Positions 12,136 to 23,860 of a stretch of DNA of 64,000 nucleotides are shown here, in pieces. The position numbers were made by a program, and so were the translations under genes. Numbering within the stretch: the first letter of the stretch is position 1; every line of letters begins with the position of its first letter. The notes under the pieces are model-generated. The model saw only the letters and a list, made by a program, of their open reading frames with translations. It had not been told where the DNA came from and searched no databases. Source of the stretch: Apoderus coryli (lineage: Eukaryota > Arthropoda > Insecta > Coleoptera > Attelabidae); NCBI GenBank assembly GCA_911728435.2, contig OU452198.1:16216001-16280000 (forward strand), given 5' to 3'.

Positions 12136-12734
12136 TCGGCGTATTTTTAGAAACATCTTCGTATATTGAAGTGTATGTTAATAAGTCATTCAATTTAGTA
12201 ATTTTTTTAATGAAGTAGAAATTACTGTCACACTCGTCCAATTATCATTATTCAATTATGTGTGAACATTAAATACCAATTAAATATGGTTTTAAGTAAA
12301 TGATTAGTTTGTATAATTCTAAATGTATATATGGCAAAGTTATTTTATAAATTTACATCATCTCTGTTAGACGGAAGATAATTAATAAGGAGCACGCGAG
12401 GAATCTAACGTGTAACTACTGAGCTTTTTCATAACTTGTAATTACTAAGTAACTAAGTATAAGTATATAATTTAAATTGTCAGATTCAGAGAGTTAATTT
12501 CCATGTAAATATGTTATAGCTTGGGCGACCATGCCCATGATGTTTGGGAGAGAGTTCAGAAAACGGTATTCGTAATTTATGTAGGGAAAAAAGTTAGATA
12601 GCATTTGGTGGAATGTGTTTGTTAGTTAGGCACGAGCTTAGAATGTTTGCAATATGTGAAAATCTATGAACATTTTGTTGTACACTGGTGTGTTTGATTT
12701 ACACACGTATACCTAACCCATTAGTAAATTACTA

Positions 12735-13972
12735 TACCGTGTGTCCCACCGGGAAGGGATTCGATCGATTATGGAGAAACTACACGGTGGAACAATCTGA
12801 AAATCTGATGTAGTACAGTCGACGGGACCAATTCGGCTAAAATGTTTTCAAGAATCTAGCACTTCCTGTTTTACCGGAAATGGGTGTCAACTTCTTTATT
12901 TCAAATACGACCCTATATAAATTATATTTTTTTTGGATTCTTCTTGTAATTCTAAACATATTTCATGCAAAATATGTTATACCTATCGCCAGCCGTTTTC
13001 GAAATATTTGAAATTTTATGTCAAAAATGACATTTTCAGAATCAAGAATAATAACAATTTTTTATTATATGGAAGCTTTAATAATTTAATTTGTTAGAAT
13101 ATCCTAGGAGATATAGACCTACTTTAGGCGCCTACGTATATATTTTTTTAGTAAATATTAATACAGGGTATTTGAAAAAATGGGTAAAAATCAAATTGAA
13201 TAAGTGTCAAAATTCAAAATTTTTAAATGGCAATTCCCCATTTTATATTTTTTCTATTTTTTGCATCAAAAATAAGGGCAAGGTTATGAAAGTATGTCCA
13301 TCCCTAAAACTGATAGTTTTCAAAATATTGGCAATTTTACATTTTTTTATTACAATTGTGATATGAATTTGAAATTTAATTGATTTTAGTTGGCCATGAT
13401 GACTTTAGAAAGCAAATAAATATGATGTGGAAAGTGTTTAGAAGTTCAAGGTCAAAATTTTGAACATTTGTTAAAGTAATTTTTTTATGAGTTGACCTTA
13501 TAATATAATAAGTTTGTATCATACCATCACGTTATTATTTAATCAAACAAATTCTTCACAGACTCGAAACTTTCGAAATTTTGTATTATTAGTTTCACAA
13601 CTTTTGGTGATGGTTTATGTTTTTCTGGGTATTTGGTAGCAAATGTTATCACACGTTCTTGTTATCACTCTCTGTCACATTATCCATAAATAATAAACAA
13701 ATTTAGATAGTCTTCGTTAGTATAATTTACGCCCGCCATGATTATTACTACTAATGAATGTCTACAATTTGTCATAATTGTTGATTATTCTTGTCAAGTG
13801 TCATATTTATTTGCTATCTTAAGCCATCATGGCCAACTACAATCAATTAAATTTCAAATTCATATCACTATTGTAATAGAAAAATGTAAAATTGCCAATA
13901 TTTTGAAAACTATCAGTTTTTGGGATAGAGATCCGATAGGTATAACATATTATGCATGAAATCCACCCGGTA
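12735..13972. mobile_element. CCGGGTGTCCC-ended TIR element, copy A
   Basis: Left end TACCGTGTGTCCCACCGGGAAG at 12735; right end CACCCGGTA at 13964-13972. The element folds back: 13303-13430 (containing TTGGCCATGATG) is inverted at about 13797-13925 (containing CATCATGGCCAA). The next 40 bases toward each end, around CATGCA.AATATGTTATACC, are also inverted. Copies B (23038) and C (44521) share the left half. The middle, 13560-13730, matches the region that encodes a helix-turn-helix transposase fragment in copy C. I infer a Tc1/mariner-superfamily element with that type of transposase. Confidence 0.7.
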
Positions 13973-14440
13973 TACCGGGTGTCTCATTAATGCTATCGAC
14001 CGGCTGTATCTCCGAAATTATTGGTCGTACAGCTTTCGGGAGAAAAAATATTAGCAAAAGTAGCCACGAGAAATAGACCAAAATAGTTTTTAACTCTCCA
14101 TACCTACCATTGGAGGGTGTATTTTTAAAAAGAAAACTAAAAACTGTAATTTTAAAAAAACATAAATAGACAGGAAGGCACTAGGTAACATTTTCGAATC
14201 TCACTTTTAATAATCTACAACTTTATTCCTTAATATTTTGACGTGTTTCCTAAAATAAAGGGAGGGAGGTAAAATAATGTTGTTCCAGAAAATATTCGAT
14301 ATCTCGGGGACTGTTCATCTTATTTAAGTCTATTTAAGCTCATTGCGAAGGAAATTGATACCTTTCATTTAAAGTGCAAGAAAACCTTCAGTATTTTTCA
14401 CCAGCTCTCCGCTTGGTGGCGTTGATTATAGCCCTTTTCT
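13973..14440. mobile_element. Fragment of another TIR element
   Basis: It starts TACCGGGTGTCTCATTAATG immediately at the end of copy A, the same terminal style as the neighbouring families but with different internal sequence. No matching opposite terminus is seen before the retroposon tail at 14445, so it appears truncated. No coding sequence is seen. Confidence 0.4.
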
Positions 14441-14501
14441 TTGATAAGAATAATAATAATAAGCATTTATTCCCAACAGGTTAAACCCACTTACAGGAAA
14501 A

Positions 14502-15017
14502 TCAATAAATACATTTTCGAATTAATTGAAATGAGATACATATCAAATCAAGAGGAAAAACAAAAAAAAAACAATCAAATAAATACGTTACAAAACAAAA
14601 CAATAAAACGACACACCGATTGAAAATGTCACACATAAAGTAAACAGGACTTTGTAACAAAATATTTGTCCTGGCTGGGCCCACAGTGAACGGCACGGTA
14701 TGTCGAGCACCCAATCGCGGAACGTGGAATCTAATACATCCTAATAGATATGGGCAATCAACGGCGCAGTGCAATAATTTGTATAAAAACTTGACTGCGT
14801 GAATGTTTCTTCTGGTCAAGAGAGAAGGTTCATTAAAACGCAAGAGCAAAGACGCATGATCTACTCCCCGTGGAGGATAAACATTGTCGGCTTTATAGGC
14901 TAGGTATTTAAGGAAACGGCGCTGAGCAGACTCTAAGGATCTAATATGAGTATTATATATTGGGTTCCATATAATCGCGGCAAATTCCAGTTTAGATCTA
15001 ACAAAAGCATAAAACAA
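14502..15017 (-). pseudogene. C-terminal (post-RT) fragment of the same jockey-like retroposon
   Basis: Frame containing FVRSKLEFAAIIWNP, the typical post-RT motif of jockey and CR1-type ORF2 proteins, then LESAQRRFLKYL. It covers roughly the last 110 residues of ORF2; the rest of the frame runs into the 3' untranslated region. It is separated from the RT frame by two frameshifts, so it is non-functional. Confidence 0.75.
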
Positions 15018-15128
15018 AAGCTTAACCGTGAAAACATCGTTGAATTGCCGACAATTCCTACGCTCAATACTACACTCATGGTCTGCTGAATAAATGTAAA
15101 TTCACTGTCGAAGACATCACCCAATTCT

Positions 15129-15692
15129 TTAATTTCGCTGAGCCTTTCCATTGTTCAATTGATAATCAAAATTCAATGCCTTCTTTAGTCTGGAATAGCT
15201 AACGATCTTGCATTTAGATACATTAAGCTCTAAACCATTGTCCGTGCACCAGGTACACAGAGTGTTCAAATTACTCTGCAGATGATCGCAGTCATTCGGG
15301 GAATTAATGGGCTGAAAGATCTTAAGATCGTCAGCATAAGCAAGCGTACCACACGTAAAAGACTCAATTAGGTCATTAATGAAAATATTGAATATCAAAG
15401 GACCGAGATTGGAGCCCTGTGGAACCCCCGAGCTGGAAGGAAAAACAAAAGACTTAAAGCCTTCATATTCTACAAATTGTAATCGCTCGAATATATATGA
15501 TCGGAAGAAGTTGACCAAACGATAAGAGAAACCAAAATTCTGTAATTTATACAACAATATGTAGTGATCTATACGGTCACATGCTTTGCAAAAATCGGTA
15601 TAAATCACGTCCACCTGCCGGAGATCATCGATAGCTGAACATATGTTCTCAGAAAACACAGCCAAATTAGAAACACATGAATGACCACTCAA
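15129..15692 (-). pseudogene. Reverse transcriptase fragment, jockey-like
   Basis: Open frame of 187 codons starting in the FLSGHSCVSNL block, followed by DVIYTDFCKACDRIDH (block A, catalytic Asp present), then SSGVPQGSNLGPLIFNIFIND (with the usual GVPQG), and YADDLKIF (catalytic box) near residue 120. It ends where a frameshift moves the thumb domain into the frame at 14933-15151. The post-RT segment, including SKLEFAAIIWNP, is read at 14502-15017. The fingers region is missing. Confidence 0.8.
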
Positions 15693-15785
15693 GAACCCAT
15701 GTTGATGCTCAGAGAATCTATTCTGAACCTAAGAATAAATTTTCTCATATATTACAATCTCAAGAACTTTAGAGAAATTACAAAG

Positions 15786-15890
15786 AAAGGAAATTTAAAA
15801 ATAAATGGGATGATAAAATAAAATTACCTGGTGTATTTGAACCAAATATATAAAAATTTTATCATCCCATTTATTTTTAAATTTAAGGTT
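15786..15890. repeat. Short inverted repeat (foldback)
   Basis: Arms AAATTTAAAAATAAATGGGA (near 15790) and the reverse complement TCCCATTTATTTTTAAATTT (near 15866) surround about 45 bases of spacer. This is a small foldback adjoining the larger palindrome at 15884-16139. Confidence 0.8.
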
Positions 15891-16139
15891 TCCGTAAGAA
15901 AACAAGAAATCGGTAAGGAGATATTTGACTTAATTAAAAAAAAAACCGTTATTTACCAAAAAAATTAACACCTTGTATCTTGGAACAATGCATTTCCGGG
16001 CGTACAATTTTTTTGGTAAATAACGGTTTTTTTTTTAATTAAGTCAAATATCTCCTTACCGATTTCTATGAAATTTGGTAAGAAACACATAAATTAAAAT
16101 AAAAAAAAGTCCAACATGTTTTCTTACGGAAACCTTATG
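15884..16139. repeat. Large palindrome with near-perfect 62-bp arms
   Basis: Arms at 15905-15966 and 16006-16067 are almost exact reverse complements, including a run of ten A against ten T. Outer sequence GGTTTCCGTAAGAAAAC (about 15887) is also inverted at about 16118-16135, with unpaired sequence between. The spacer is 39 bases. Such arms would form a stable hairpin. It is probably a foldback element interrupting the transposase remnant that follows. Confidence 0.85.
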
Positions 16140-16349
16140 CTGGAAGAACACAAGTTGCATTTCCCACAAGATGGAACGCCTGCACATTACGTTCATCGTG
16201 TTAGTGTTCGGCAATGGTTGGATGAAATGTTTACTCGGAAATGGATCGGAGAGGTGCCCAAGAGTGACCGGCAAGATTCAGATTTAACGCCACTGGACTT
16301 CTTTCTTTGGAGATACTTAAAAACTCACCTATTATTGTTTAGGAAATAA
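16116..16349 (+). pseudogene. Tc1/mariner-superfamily transposase fragment (DDE C-terminal half)
   Basis: The frame reads FPQDGTPAHYVHRVSVRQWL, then RKWIG, then DLTPLDFFLWRYLK. These match the second and third catalytic blocks of the DDE transposases that carry a DUF4817-type N-terminal helix-turn-helix: QDGAPxHY with the Asp, then SPDLTPLDFFLWG. The third-block Asp is kept in DLTPLDF. Upstream parts are replaced by the palindrome. The frame between the blocks is degenerate. It is a dead fragment. Confidence 0.75.
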
Positions 16350-16541
16350 TGGATCTCACTTTGAGCATTTAACACAATAATTTTCCGAGTTTTTTTTTAC
16401 TACTTTAATTTATGCCTTTAACTCAGAAACAGACCGTATACCTATAGAAACTTTAAGCTTAAGAAATGATATTCTACAAGACACATAAAATTCAACCAAC
16501 AGATGGAACAAATGATACAATAAAAACTACCTGTAAGAAAT

Positions 16542-18149
16542 ATACAGGGTTATTCACGCCATACGTCACGGAATAGTGTGGCTAAACTATTTAATTTCCT
16601 AAAAGTTTTATTCATGAGTTCGATAGAAATTATTTATGGCTACTTTTTAAAAATATTGTGAATCTATACAGGGTGTCCCAAATATAAGAAATTAACCATA
16701 GTTGTGTTTTTTTAAATGGAATGCCCTGTATATGAATATATTTTTAGATTTCCCGTTCAAAATAAACCTAACTTTCAGTAAAGTACATCTCACCTAAACC
16801 TGACAGCCCTTTAACTATTTTAATTTTTATAAAAATATAGACATAATTTGAATGAAAAAATTCACACCTATTCGTTTGTTCTTTTTAAGCTAGTCTGGGC
16901 TGATAAATATACCCACTAATCACTTGTTACGCCAAATATAAAAAACACTCAATACTAAATACAGGGTGTCCAATAATATAAGCTATATGAACGTACAGTA
17001 TTGTATTTGATGATGCAAAAATTAAAGTTAAAGTAAAGTTTTCCTATAGATATGTATATCTTAAATTTTGCATGGAAGAGGCACACATATTGTTAATAAG
17101 AAGAATTTTCAAAATTATACTATTGATCAAGTCAGCCATGAGAATTTGAGAAGACAGAATACATTTTTTTAATTTGATGTTATGACAAATAGTCTGTTAA
17201 AAATTCTTACCTAAGAGTTAGGAATTTTTCATAAAAAAGTTTTTTATCTGTGACATTTGATTTAATTCAATTTATCAAAAATGCGAACCTATTCCAAAGG
17301 AGAAAGAATAGACACGATTTTTATTTTGGGAGATTGGTCCAAAAACGCTTTACTGGCATCGGAGTTTACGCTCAAAAGTTCCCGGCGGAAAATCATCCCA
17401 AAAAAGCGGTCTTCGAGAGACTGTTAAGGCAGTTTAACGAAAGCAAAGATTAATGTATATTAATCTTTGACGAAAGATACCACCCAAACACAATGTAACT
17501 TTTCAATATTGATTGTAAATTGTTCAATTAAAAATTCGTCTAATATTATGAATATGTGCATTTTCGACGAAAACGTCAAGAGTTATCCATAGGAAAGTAT
17601 TATAATATTTGACAGATAATTACTTTGTGTATCTAATTTTGACCTCATATACCGAAGGTTCCATTTGAAATAAACAAGTTATTTAGAATTAAACTTTGCG
17701 TTCATATAACTGATATTATTGGACACCCTGTATTTAGTATTGGCGGTTTTTTATATTTGGCGTAACAAGTGATGAGTAGGTATATTTATCAGCCCAGACT
17801 GGTTTAAAAAAAACAAACGAATATGTGTGAATTTTTCATTCAAATTATGTCTATATTTTTTTAAAAATTCAAATATTTAAAAAACTGTCAGGTTTAGGTA
17901 AGATGTACTTTATTGAAAGTTAGGTTTATTTTGAACGGGGAATCTAAAAATATATGCATATACAGGGCATTCGATTTAAAAAACACAACTATGGTTCATT
18001 TCTTATATTTGGGACACCCTGTATAGATTCATAATATTTTTAAAAAGTAGCCATAAATAATTTTTATCGAACCCATGAATAAAACTTTTAGGAAATTAAA
18101 TAGTTTAGCCACACTCTTCCGTGTCGTATCGCGTGAATAACCCTGTATA
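16542..18149. mobile_element. Three concentric inverted repeats (nested TIR structure)
   Basis: Outer termini ATACAGGGTTATTCACGC (16542) and the inverted copy ending at 18149. Middle termini TACAGGGTGTCCCAAATATA (16667) and the inverted copy ending at 18023. Inner termini TACAGGGTGTCCAATAATAT (16960) and the inverted copy ending at 17732. Everything between the termini is also inverted, so each arm is one continuous imperfect repeat of about 470 bp around a central 770-bp core. Spacing is symmetric: 125/126 bp outer to middle, 293/291 bp middle to inner. Confidence 0.85.
17250..17453 (+). pseudogene. Possible N-terminal helix-turn-helix fragment of a DUF4817-type transposase
   Basis: Short frame in the core of the concentric inverted repeat. 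Its end reads GVYAQKFPAENHPKKAVFERLLRQF with residues of the AxxYAERFPxRxHPsxxvFxRLxxxF pattern of DUF4817-type HTH domains. The first half is not recognisable. This is the only coding trace in the core and suggests that the whole palindrome derives from a transposon of this group. Confidence 0.5.
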
Positions 18150-18838
18150 TTTGGACTATTTGCAACATTTAGAGAGAGCAAGAACTTAATTAATACTAGA
18201 ATTCTGCGGATGATTGATTAGGAAATAAGAAAGAACATTTCAATAATTTTAATTCAGCTACCAACATAATTTTTCTAATAACAAACCACAAAATCAAAGA
18301 AGACAACAGCAAAAAAAAATAACAATCTACACTTGACCTCAAACCAGTCTCTCGGGTACTTCTCTAACTACATACATCTTCGTTTTCTTCACTATAGTGA
18401 CTGACTGTTTCGAAAGTACAAAATTAATGATTGGATTTTTATTAATACATTCTTTGAAATTTAATAAAAGAAAATTTACAATAATAATGTTTTCATTGTA
18501 CCTATATAGAGAATGCCTTCACTGAGATTCTATAGAAATCTAAGGAAAATAACAAGTTCAACGAAATAATATAAAAATTCAACGTGTGTACTTGACAGAA
18601 TTGGTCGGAGAAAGTAATTGGGTAAAGATAACCTATACCTACAGTGTGAACTAAAAAAAAATTGAAAACTGGGGAAAGTTTTTTAATAGATGTGTATACA
18701 GGGTTAACTATCACTCATACAAAAAAATTAACCACGAAGGATGAAAAACTATAAAAAATTTGAATTTTTATTCGATGTAGAGACGATGAAAATGACCATT
18801 TTTGTTAATAATAATAATAATTAAAATACCGGATAAAT

Positions 18839-19545
18839 TAGTCCATCTGGATTACTGCAGAATTGTACATTTCTTCTATATTTTTGCAAACTCCTCAAAC
18901 GATATTTGCTTATACTTAATACATTAACACTAATAAAAAACACATTGCTGAAAGCACTTAAATCGAAATGTAACGAAATATTAAACTATGATCTTGCAGC
19001 TATTAACCGGGGCCCCTATAAGACCCACGTAAAATGTTCACATCTGATAGGCAGCAACAGTGGCGCTGACTTGTCTTCAGGCGTATAATACCTGATCAAT
19101 ATCAGTCGATCTGGATCACTGCAGATTGATAGGTATATTACTTCTTCGTTTTTTTGCAAACTCCTAAAACGATATTTTCTCATATTGAACACCAATAATA
19201 AAAGATTTCCGCAAGCACACTAAAATGACCTTTTATTTTACGTAAATCCGTTATATTTTACAATTACTTCGTTTAATTTCATCACAAAATGTATACAGTA
19301 ACAAATACAAAAATACTGTTAATAACCTTGCCGGAAAAATCTGCACTATAATAATGGTACAGGTGACATACGACACATATTACGCTAAAGGTTTGTTTTC
19401 AAAATCGGCTGAGGCAGTCAGTATCTGCGGAAATGATGCGACGTGATCATGTCGCATCATTGAAATTTTTTATAGAAGGAATGTGAAACTCTCAAAATTA
19501 TCATTAGCTGCGAAAAATTTGGCATTTGTTTTCTCACGTAACTAG
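18839..19545. repeat. Dispersed repeat, copy 2 (partner at 1919-3270)
   Basis: Direct-orientation match to the repeat near the start of the window. The first block occurs twice here (18839-18925 and 19098-19230), indicating a partial internal duplication. The second block is at 19276-19545. Confidence 0.55.
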
Positions 19546-20014
19546 GCTTGTTTTCACAGGCTTCAGAAACCTTTATACTGAGCCTAATTTTATTAAAATC
19601 GGACTATCCATAAGAAAGTTGGATAACTTTTTACAAATCAACATTCTCCGGCGCATCCACCATTTATTTAAGAAGAGAGGGAAAAAAGGTTTACATGAAA
19701 AAGTTTGAAACTTGTAGTTAGATCATTCTCATTAAGTTTAACACTTACATGATGTAAGTATATTTTTAACTAAACAGTGTTTTTTTGCAATTTAGAGTTA
19801 GATTTCCGCCCTCTAGCGGACATTTTAGGAAACTAAAACTATTTTCCAGCGATTTCCCTTGTCTGCTATTACTAAAAAATATTCCAAAAACCGTAACTTG
19901 ATTAGTTTTTGATATAGAGCCGGCGTCCTTTCTTATCTGTACACCCGGTACAATTATTATAATGCAGATTTTTCCCGCAATGTTATTAACAGTATTATTA
20001 GCTCTCCATTTCAT

Positions 20015-20170
20015 ATACAGGGTGTCCCCTCTCAATTGGAAAAAACTTCTGGGGCATATTGAGGAACCATAGACAAGCAGTTTGAGATAATAGAGTTATG
20101 TCCGGAAGTGCATGGTTTTCAAAATACAGGGTGTGGTTTTATCCATATCTCAAAGACACCTTAACCGATT
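20015..20170. mobile_element. TIR-like end TACAGGGTGTCCCCTCTCAA
   Basis: Terminal sequence of the TACAGGGTGTCC type followed by about 150 bases of non-coding sequence, upstream of a minus-strand transposase fragment. The opposite end was not found. The family probably owns the transposase fragment at 20465-20830, judging by order and distance, but this is inference. Confidence 0.4.
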
Positions 20171-20464
20171 TTATTGAAATTCGCTGGTGATGTAAGCTTA
20201 ATAAGACGCTCAGTTAGCACTAATTAAATGTTAATTATGACTTCCAGTGGCGCCCCGAGGGACAGTGTCACGAATAAAAATGACAGAAAATGTAGCTACT
20301 GACTTTTTGAAAATTTTATATATTTTTAGAAAGCTCAGTTAAAAATACAACTTTTTTGCCACTTGATATTTTTTCGTATCTCTCTCTGTTTTTGAGAAAA
20401 AATTTTTATTAAAAACTTTATTAAAAGGTTCATTATTTTATTAGAAAGCAAAACAAGGAGGCTT

Positions 20465-20830
20465 CTTTACAAATAATTTATTATTAATAGTGGAGCAAAT
20501 GCTCAAAGTGTTCACCATGCATTTGGATGCCTTTTCTGCACCTGTCGAGCCAGGATTCGCGTACCCGAGCAAACACGCCTGGATCGTTCGCGATAAATTC
20601 CGCTGCCACCACAGCTCTAGCAACTAGGTCCTTCATTGTCGGCACAGGAGTTGCATAGATCAACCGTTCCATTTCGCCCCAAAGAAAAAAGTCCAGGGGG
20701 CCAAGTCCGGCTAAGGGACGGGACCACCTCTACCAATCCACCTGTGGTTATGTAGGTTTGGTCGAGGTAACCTCTCATAAAAAATGGCCGCCGCATTAAA
20801 AGCGTAACACTTGCCATGCATTCAGATATA
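20465..20830 (-). pseudogene. Transposase C-terminal fragment (Tc1/mariner superfamily, DUF4817 type)
   Basis: Read on the minus strand, one frame at 20484-20672 covers MERLIYATPVPTMKDLVARA and ends with SWLDRCRKGIQMHGEHFEHLL, the typical C-terminus of these transposases. The third catalytic block is visible upstream only across frameshifts, around 20690-20760, where the sequence corresponds to a degraded PxSPDLTPLDFFLWG. It is broken by at least two frameshifts and lacks the N-terminal half. Confidence 0.65.
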
Positions 20831-21995
20831 CGAACGTGCGGTATCTCCCCTCTTTCCTAATCTAAGCCATACACACTACGGTGTACCGGAGAGATGACCT
20901 GCACAGGTTTGCCTTCAGTTAAACTGTACGGTGTTACTCAAAAGAATTGATTTTCGATTCTTCGCCGGTCGCCTGCGCAGGTTCAAAAAACGGCACATGT
21001 CGATTTCCACACACGTTCCGGTCTATCTGCGGAGGCATGCACCTCTGTGGTACACCTTCTCGCGAGACGGTATTGGTTATACATACGCATTTTGTTTATT
21101 ATATCTACGAAATGCATAACCAAGACAGTATAGAGCGAATTACCTATTTTCGTGGATTTGGTTAATTTCATTGATTAATTACTGAACTATTACATATTGC
21201 TGTTGGTAAAAAAATATATAAAATTATTTTGTAAAATAACTGTAGTTAGTAGTCATAAAATATTTATTTTCAAGACATACAAACATTATTTTCAGCGTTA
21301 CCTCCAGTTAAAATTTTTGTAGTGAGTGATAGTTAACCGTGTATATTATAATTATTATTATCTAAGAAACACATAAATTAAACGAAAAAATTAAAAAAAT
21401 TTAAAGAAGTCTTTAATGTTTTCTTAGATAATTATTATAATATATCTACGAGTCTACTAATATACACAACACAAAAAATATTTTTCTCCAATGGAACACT
21501 ATCTATCTATGCCTTTTTGTATATCATCATCCATCACAAAGTTGCGATTTTTCCATGTCTAACAAACAAACTTCTTATATGTACCATCAACAAAGCGAGC
21601 TAATTGTAATTATGGACTTTTTTAACATTCTTCTTCGTATGTACACACCGTGATATTATAATTTTACGCATACTAAAAATGTTTTATAATAGCATACCTT
21701 GCAAACATCCTTCATGTCCATCTCTGTGTAGGGAGCAATTTTAATGAAAATAACTAAGTATACCTTTGATTCATTTGAAAGTAAAAGCAATAAGACTAGT
21801 GATAATTCAATGTTCTGCCTGTATCATCTCTAAACTGACAAGTAAAAAATTACCAATCATCCAAGAAAATAATAATATATCAAAGAGCACTCCTAGGAAC
21901 TTGATAATTAAACCTTTGTTGAGGGTCTAGTTTTATTGTTTTTATGACTTGATGGAAAAAGCTATAAGACAAGGCTTTGTTTAAAATTACCACTA

Positions 21996-22160
21996 TACCG
22001 GGTGATACAACGAATAGGTCACAGTCTATTACTTTTTTTATAACTAAGTTAGAAATTGGGGGAGTTTAATTGAGACAACTTTTTGATATTTTTCAAACCA
22101 AATTGCATTACGAGCCACTTCCTGTTTAACCGAATAACTGGGACACCCTCTATTTTTAAA
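21996..22160. mobile_element. Small TIR-type fragment
   Basis: TACCGGGTGATACAACGAAT at 21996 and GGGACACCCTCTA near 22140 are inverted-style ends of the same terminal types seen elsewhere in this window, only about 150 bp apart. It is a short remnant without coding sequence. Confidence 0.35.
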
Positions 22161-22826
22161 TGTTTTTGAATTACCGGATCATTTGACGTACGATAGAACC
22201 ATTTTCGAAAGATTTTTTTTAAACAAAAATGTTTTTAATTAATTTTTAAAAAATAAATTTTGGCGCTGCCACTATAGTAGGTAAATGACCAGTTAGCGCC
22301 CGCTCTTTTTATTTTTTTTTTCATAGATGGCGCTACTGTTAGATTTCCATAATAGCGTTAACATCAGTAGTTTTCACTCACTTAACTTAATGTGCATTCC
22401 ATCTAGAGGATAAGTTGAAAATTAATTGAGAAAGTTTACTTAGGTAGTCGTCTGCCATTCCGCTGAACTCATTTAATTATTTAAAATTGTCCATTATTAA
22501 TTAGTAATCACTTTTTAATTATTATTGTAGTACCGAAATATACCTAAGATTCTAAAATCAAATTTCTATAGCGTCCACGCTCAGATTTGACAGTTTCTTT
22601 CTACATTTAAAATACTCAACATTGACATGTGATCTTGTCTTATGTTTATCTGATCTGAGTTTGTCAAAGGATAACGCCTATTATCATGTACGTCAAAAAA
22701 TACTCCCATTAATTACTGTCAAAAACTGTCAGTTCATAACAGTAATAATTAATTATGAAAATAAAGTTCTTTTGGTTTAATATTGTAGTATGAAGAGGCA
22801 GGCGAAAAACAGTTGTAAGCACCACT

Positions 22827-22929
22827 GGCGGTAAAGCCGCTGCAGCCCTTCGCTGTATAGCTGCCCTCGCTCGCTTCGCTCACTCGTGCGTCTATACAGC
22901 GGCGGGCTGCAACGAATGCTTTACCGCCC
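22827..22929. repeat. GC-rich palindrome
   Basis: Arms GGCGGTAAAGC..GCTGCAGCCC..CGCTGTATAG (22827-22860) and CTATACAGCGGCGGGCTGCAACGAATGCTTTACCGCC (22892-22929, in pieces) are reverse complements with a few loops. The loop is a CTCGCTCGCTTCGCTCACTCG-like run. In a one-third G+C neighbourhood this island stands out. Confidence 0.85.
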
Positions 22930-23037
22930 TTTATACTTAATATACTGTTTCGGACCAAGTTCAACATGTATTTGACGTTAGAAAACAAAAAATATGTCAG
23001 TTTACGTTAATTTTCTTTAATTTAGTATAAATTAACT

Positions 23038-23860
23038 TACCGGGTGTCCCACCGAGAAGGGATTCGATCGATTATGGAGAAACTACATTGTAAAAGAATC
23101 TGAAAATCTGGTGTAGTACTTAGGTTGACGGAACCAATTCGGCTAAAATGTTTTCAAGAATCTAGCACTTCCGGTCATACCGGAAATGGGTGTCAACTTC
23201 CTTATTTCAAATGCGACCCTATGTAAATTATATTTTTTTTGGATTATCTTTGTAATTTTAAACATATTTCATGCATAATATGTTATACCTATCGCCAGCC
23301 GTTTTCGAAATATTTTAAATTTTATGTCAAAAATGACGTTTTCAGAATAGAGAATAATAACAATTTTTTATTATATGGAAGCTTTAATAATTTAATTTGT
23401 TCGATTATCCTAGAAGATATAGACCTACTTTTGCCGCCTACTTATATTTTTTTAGTAAATATTAATACAGGGTATTTGAAAAAAAGGGTAAAAAATCAAA
23501 TTGAAAAAAAAAATTTTAAATGGCAACCCCCCATTTTATATTTTTTTTATTTTTTTTTTGCATCAAAAATAAGGGCAAGTTTATGAAAGGATGTCTATAC
23601 CAAAAACTGATAGTTTTCAAATTATTGGCAATTTTACATTTTTCTGTTACACTAGTGATATGAATTTGAAATTTAATTGATTTTAGTTGGGCATGATGGC
23701 TTTGGATAGCAAATAAATATGACACTTGACAAAAATAATCAACAACTATGACAAATTGTAGACATTAATTAGTAGTAATAATCATGGCGGGCGTATAAAT
23801 TATACTAACGAATACTATCTAAATTTGTTTATTATTTATGGATAATGTGACAGAGTGAGG
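23038..23860. mobile_element. CCGGGTGTCCC-ended TIR element, copy B (truncated)
   Basis: It starts TACCGGGTGTCCCACCGAGAAG and follows copy A closely for about 400 bases. It then jumps into the right inverted arm (TTGGGCATGATGGC) and the CATGGCGGGCGTA segment, and stops near 23860 without a right terminus. No transposase frame is left. Confidence 0.7.

Larger units (their letters stand above)
14445..15785 (-). mobile_element. Jockey-like non-LTR retroposon remnant
   Basis: Minus-strand retroposon. Its 3' end carries a TTA/ATT-repeat tail at 14447-14465 and a polyadenylation-like AATAAA. The 5' end is truncated near 15785, where palindromic sequence begins. Three overlapping broken frames cover RT and the post-RT region. 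It is related to the copy at 54266-55510: both share the FxKAxDRxDH block, the GVPQGSNLGP block and a (Y/F)ADDL catalytic box. Confidence 0.75.
18696..21344. mobile_element. Possible 2.6-kb TIR element enclosing other repeats
   Basis: ATACAGGGTTAACTATCACTCAT at 18696-18718 is inverted at 21321-21344 (AGTGAGTGATAGTTAACCGTGTAT). Inside lie copy 2 of the 1.9-kb dispersed repeat, a TIR-like end at 20015 and a transposase fragment. It could be one element with insertions or two ends of separate copies facing each other. I cannot find internal sequence that clearly belongs to this family. Confidence 0.5.
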
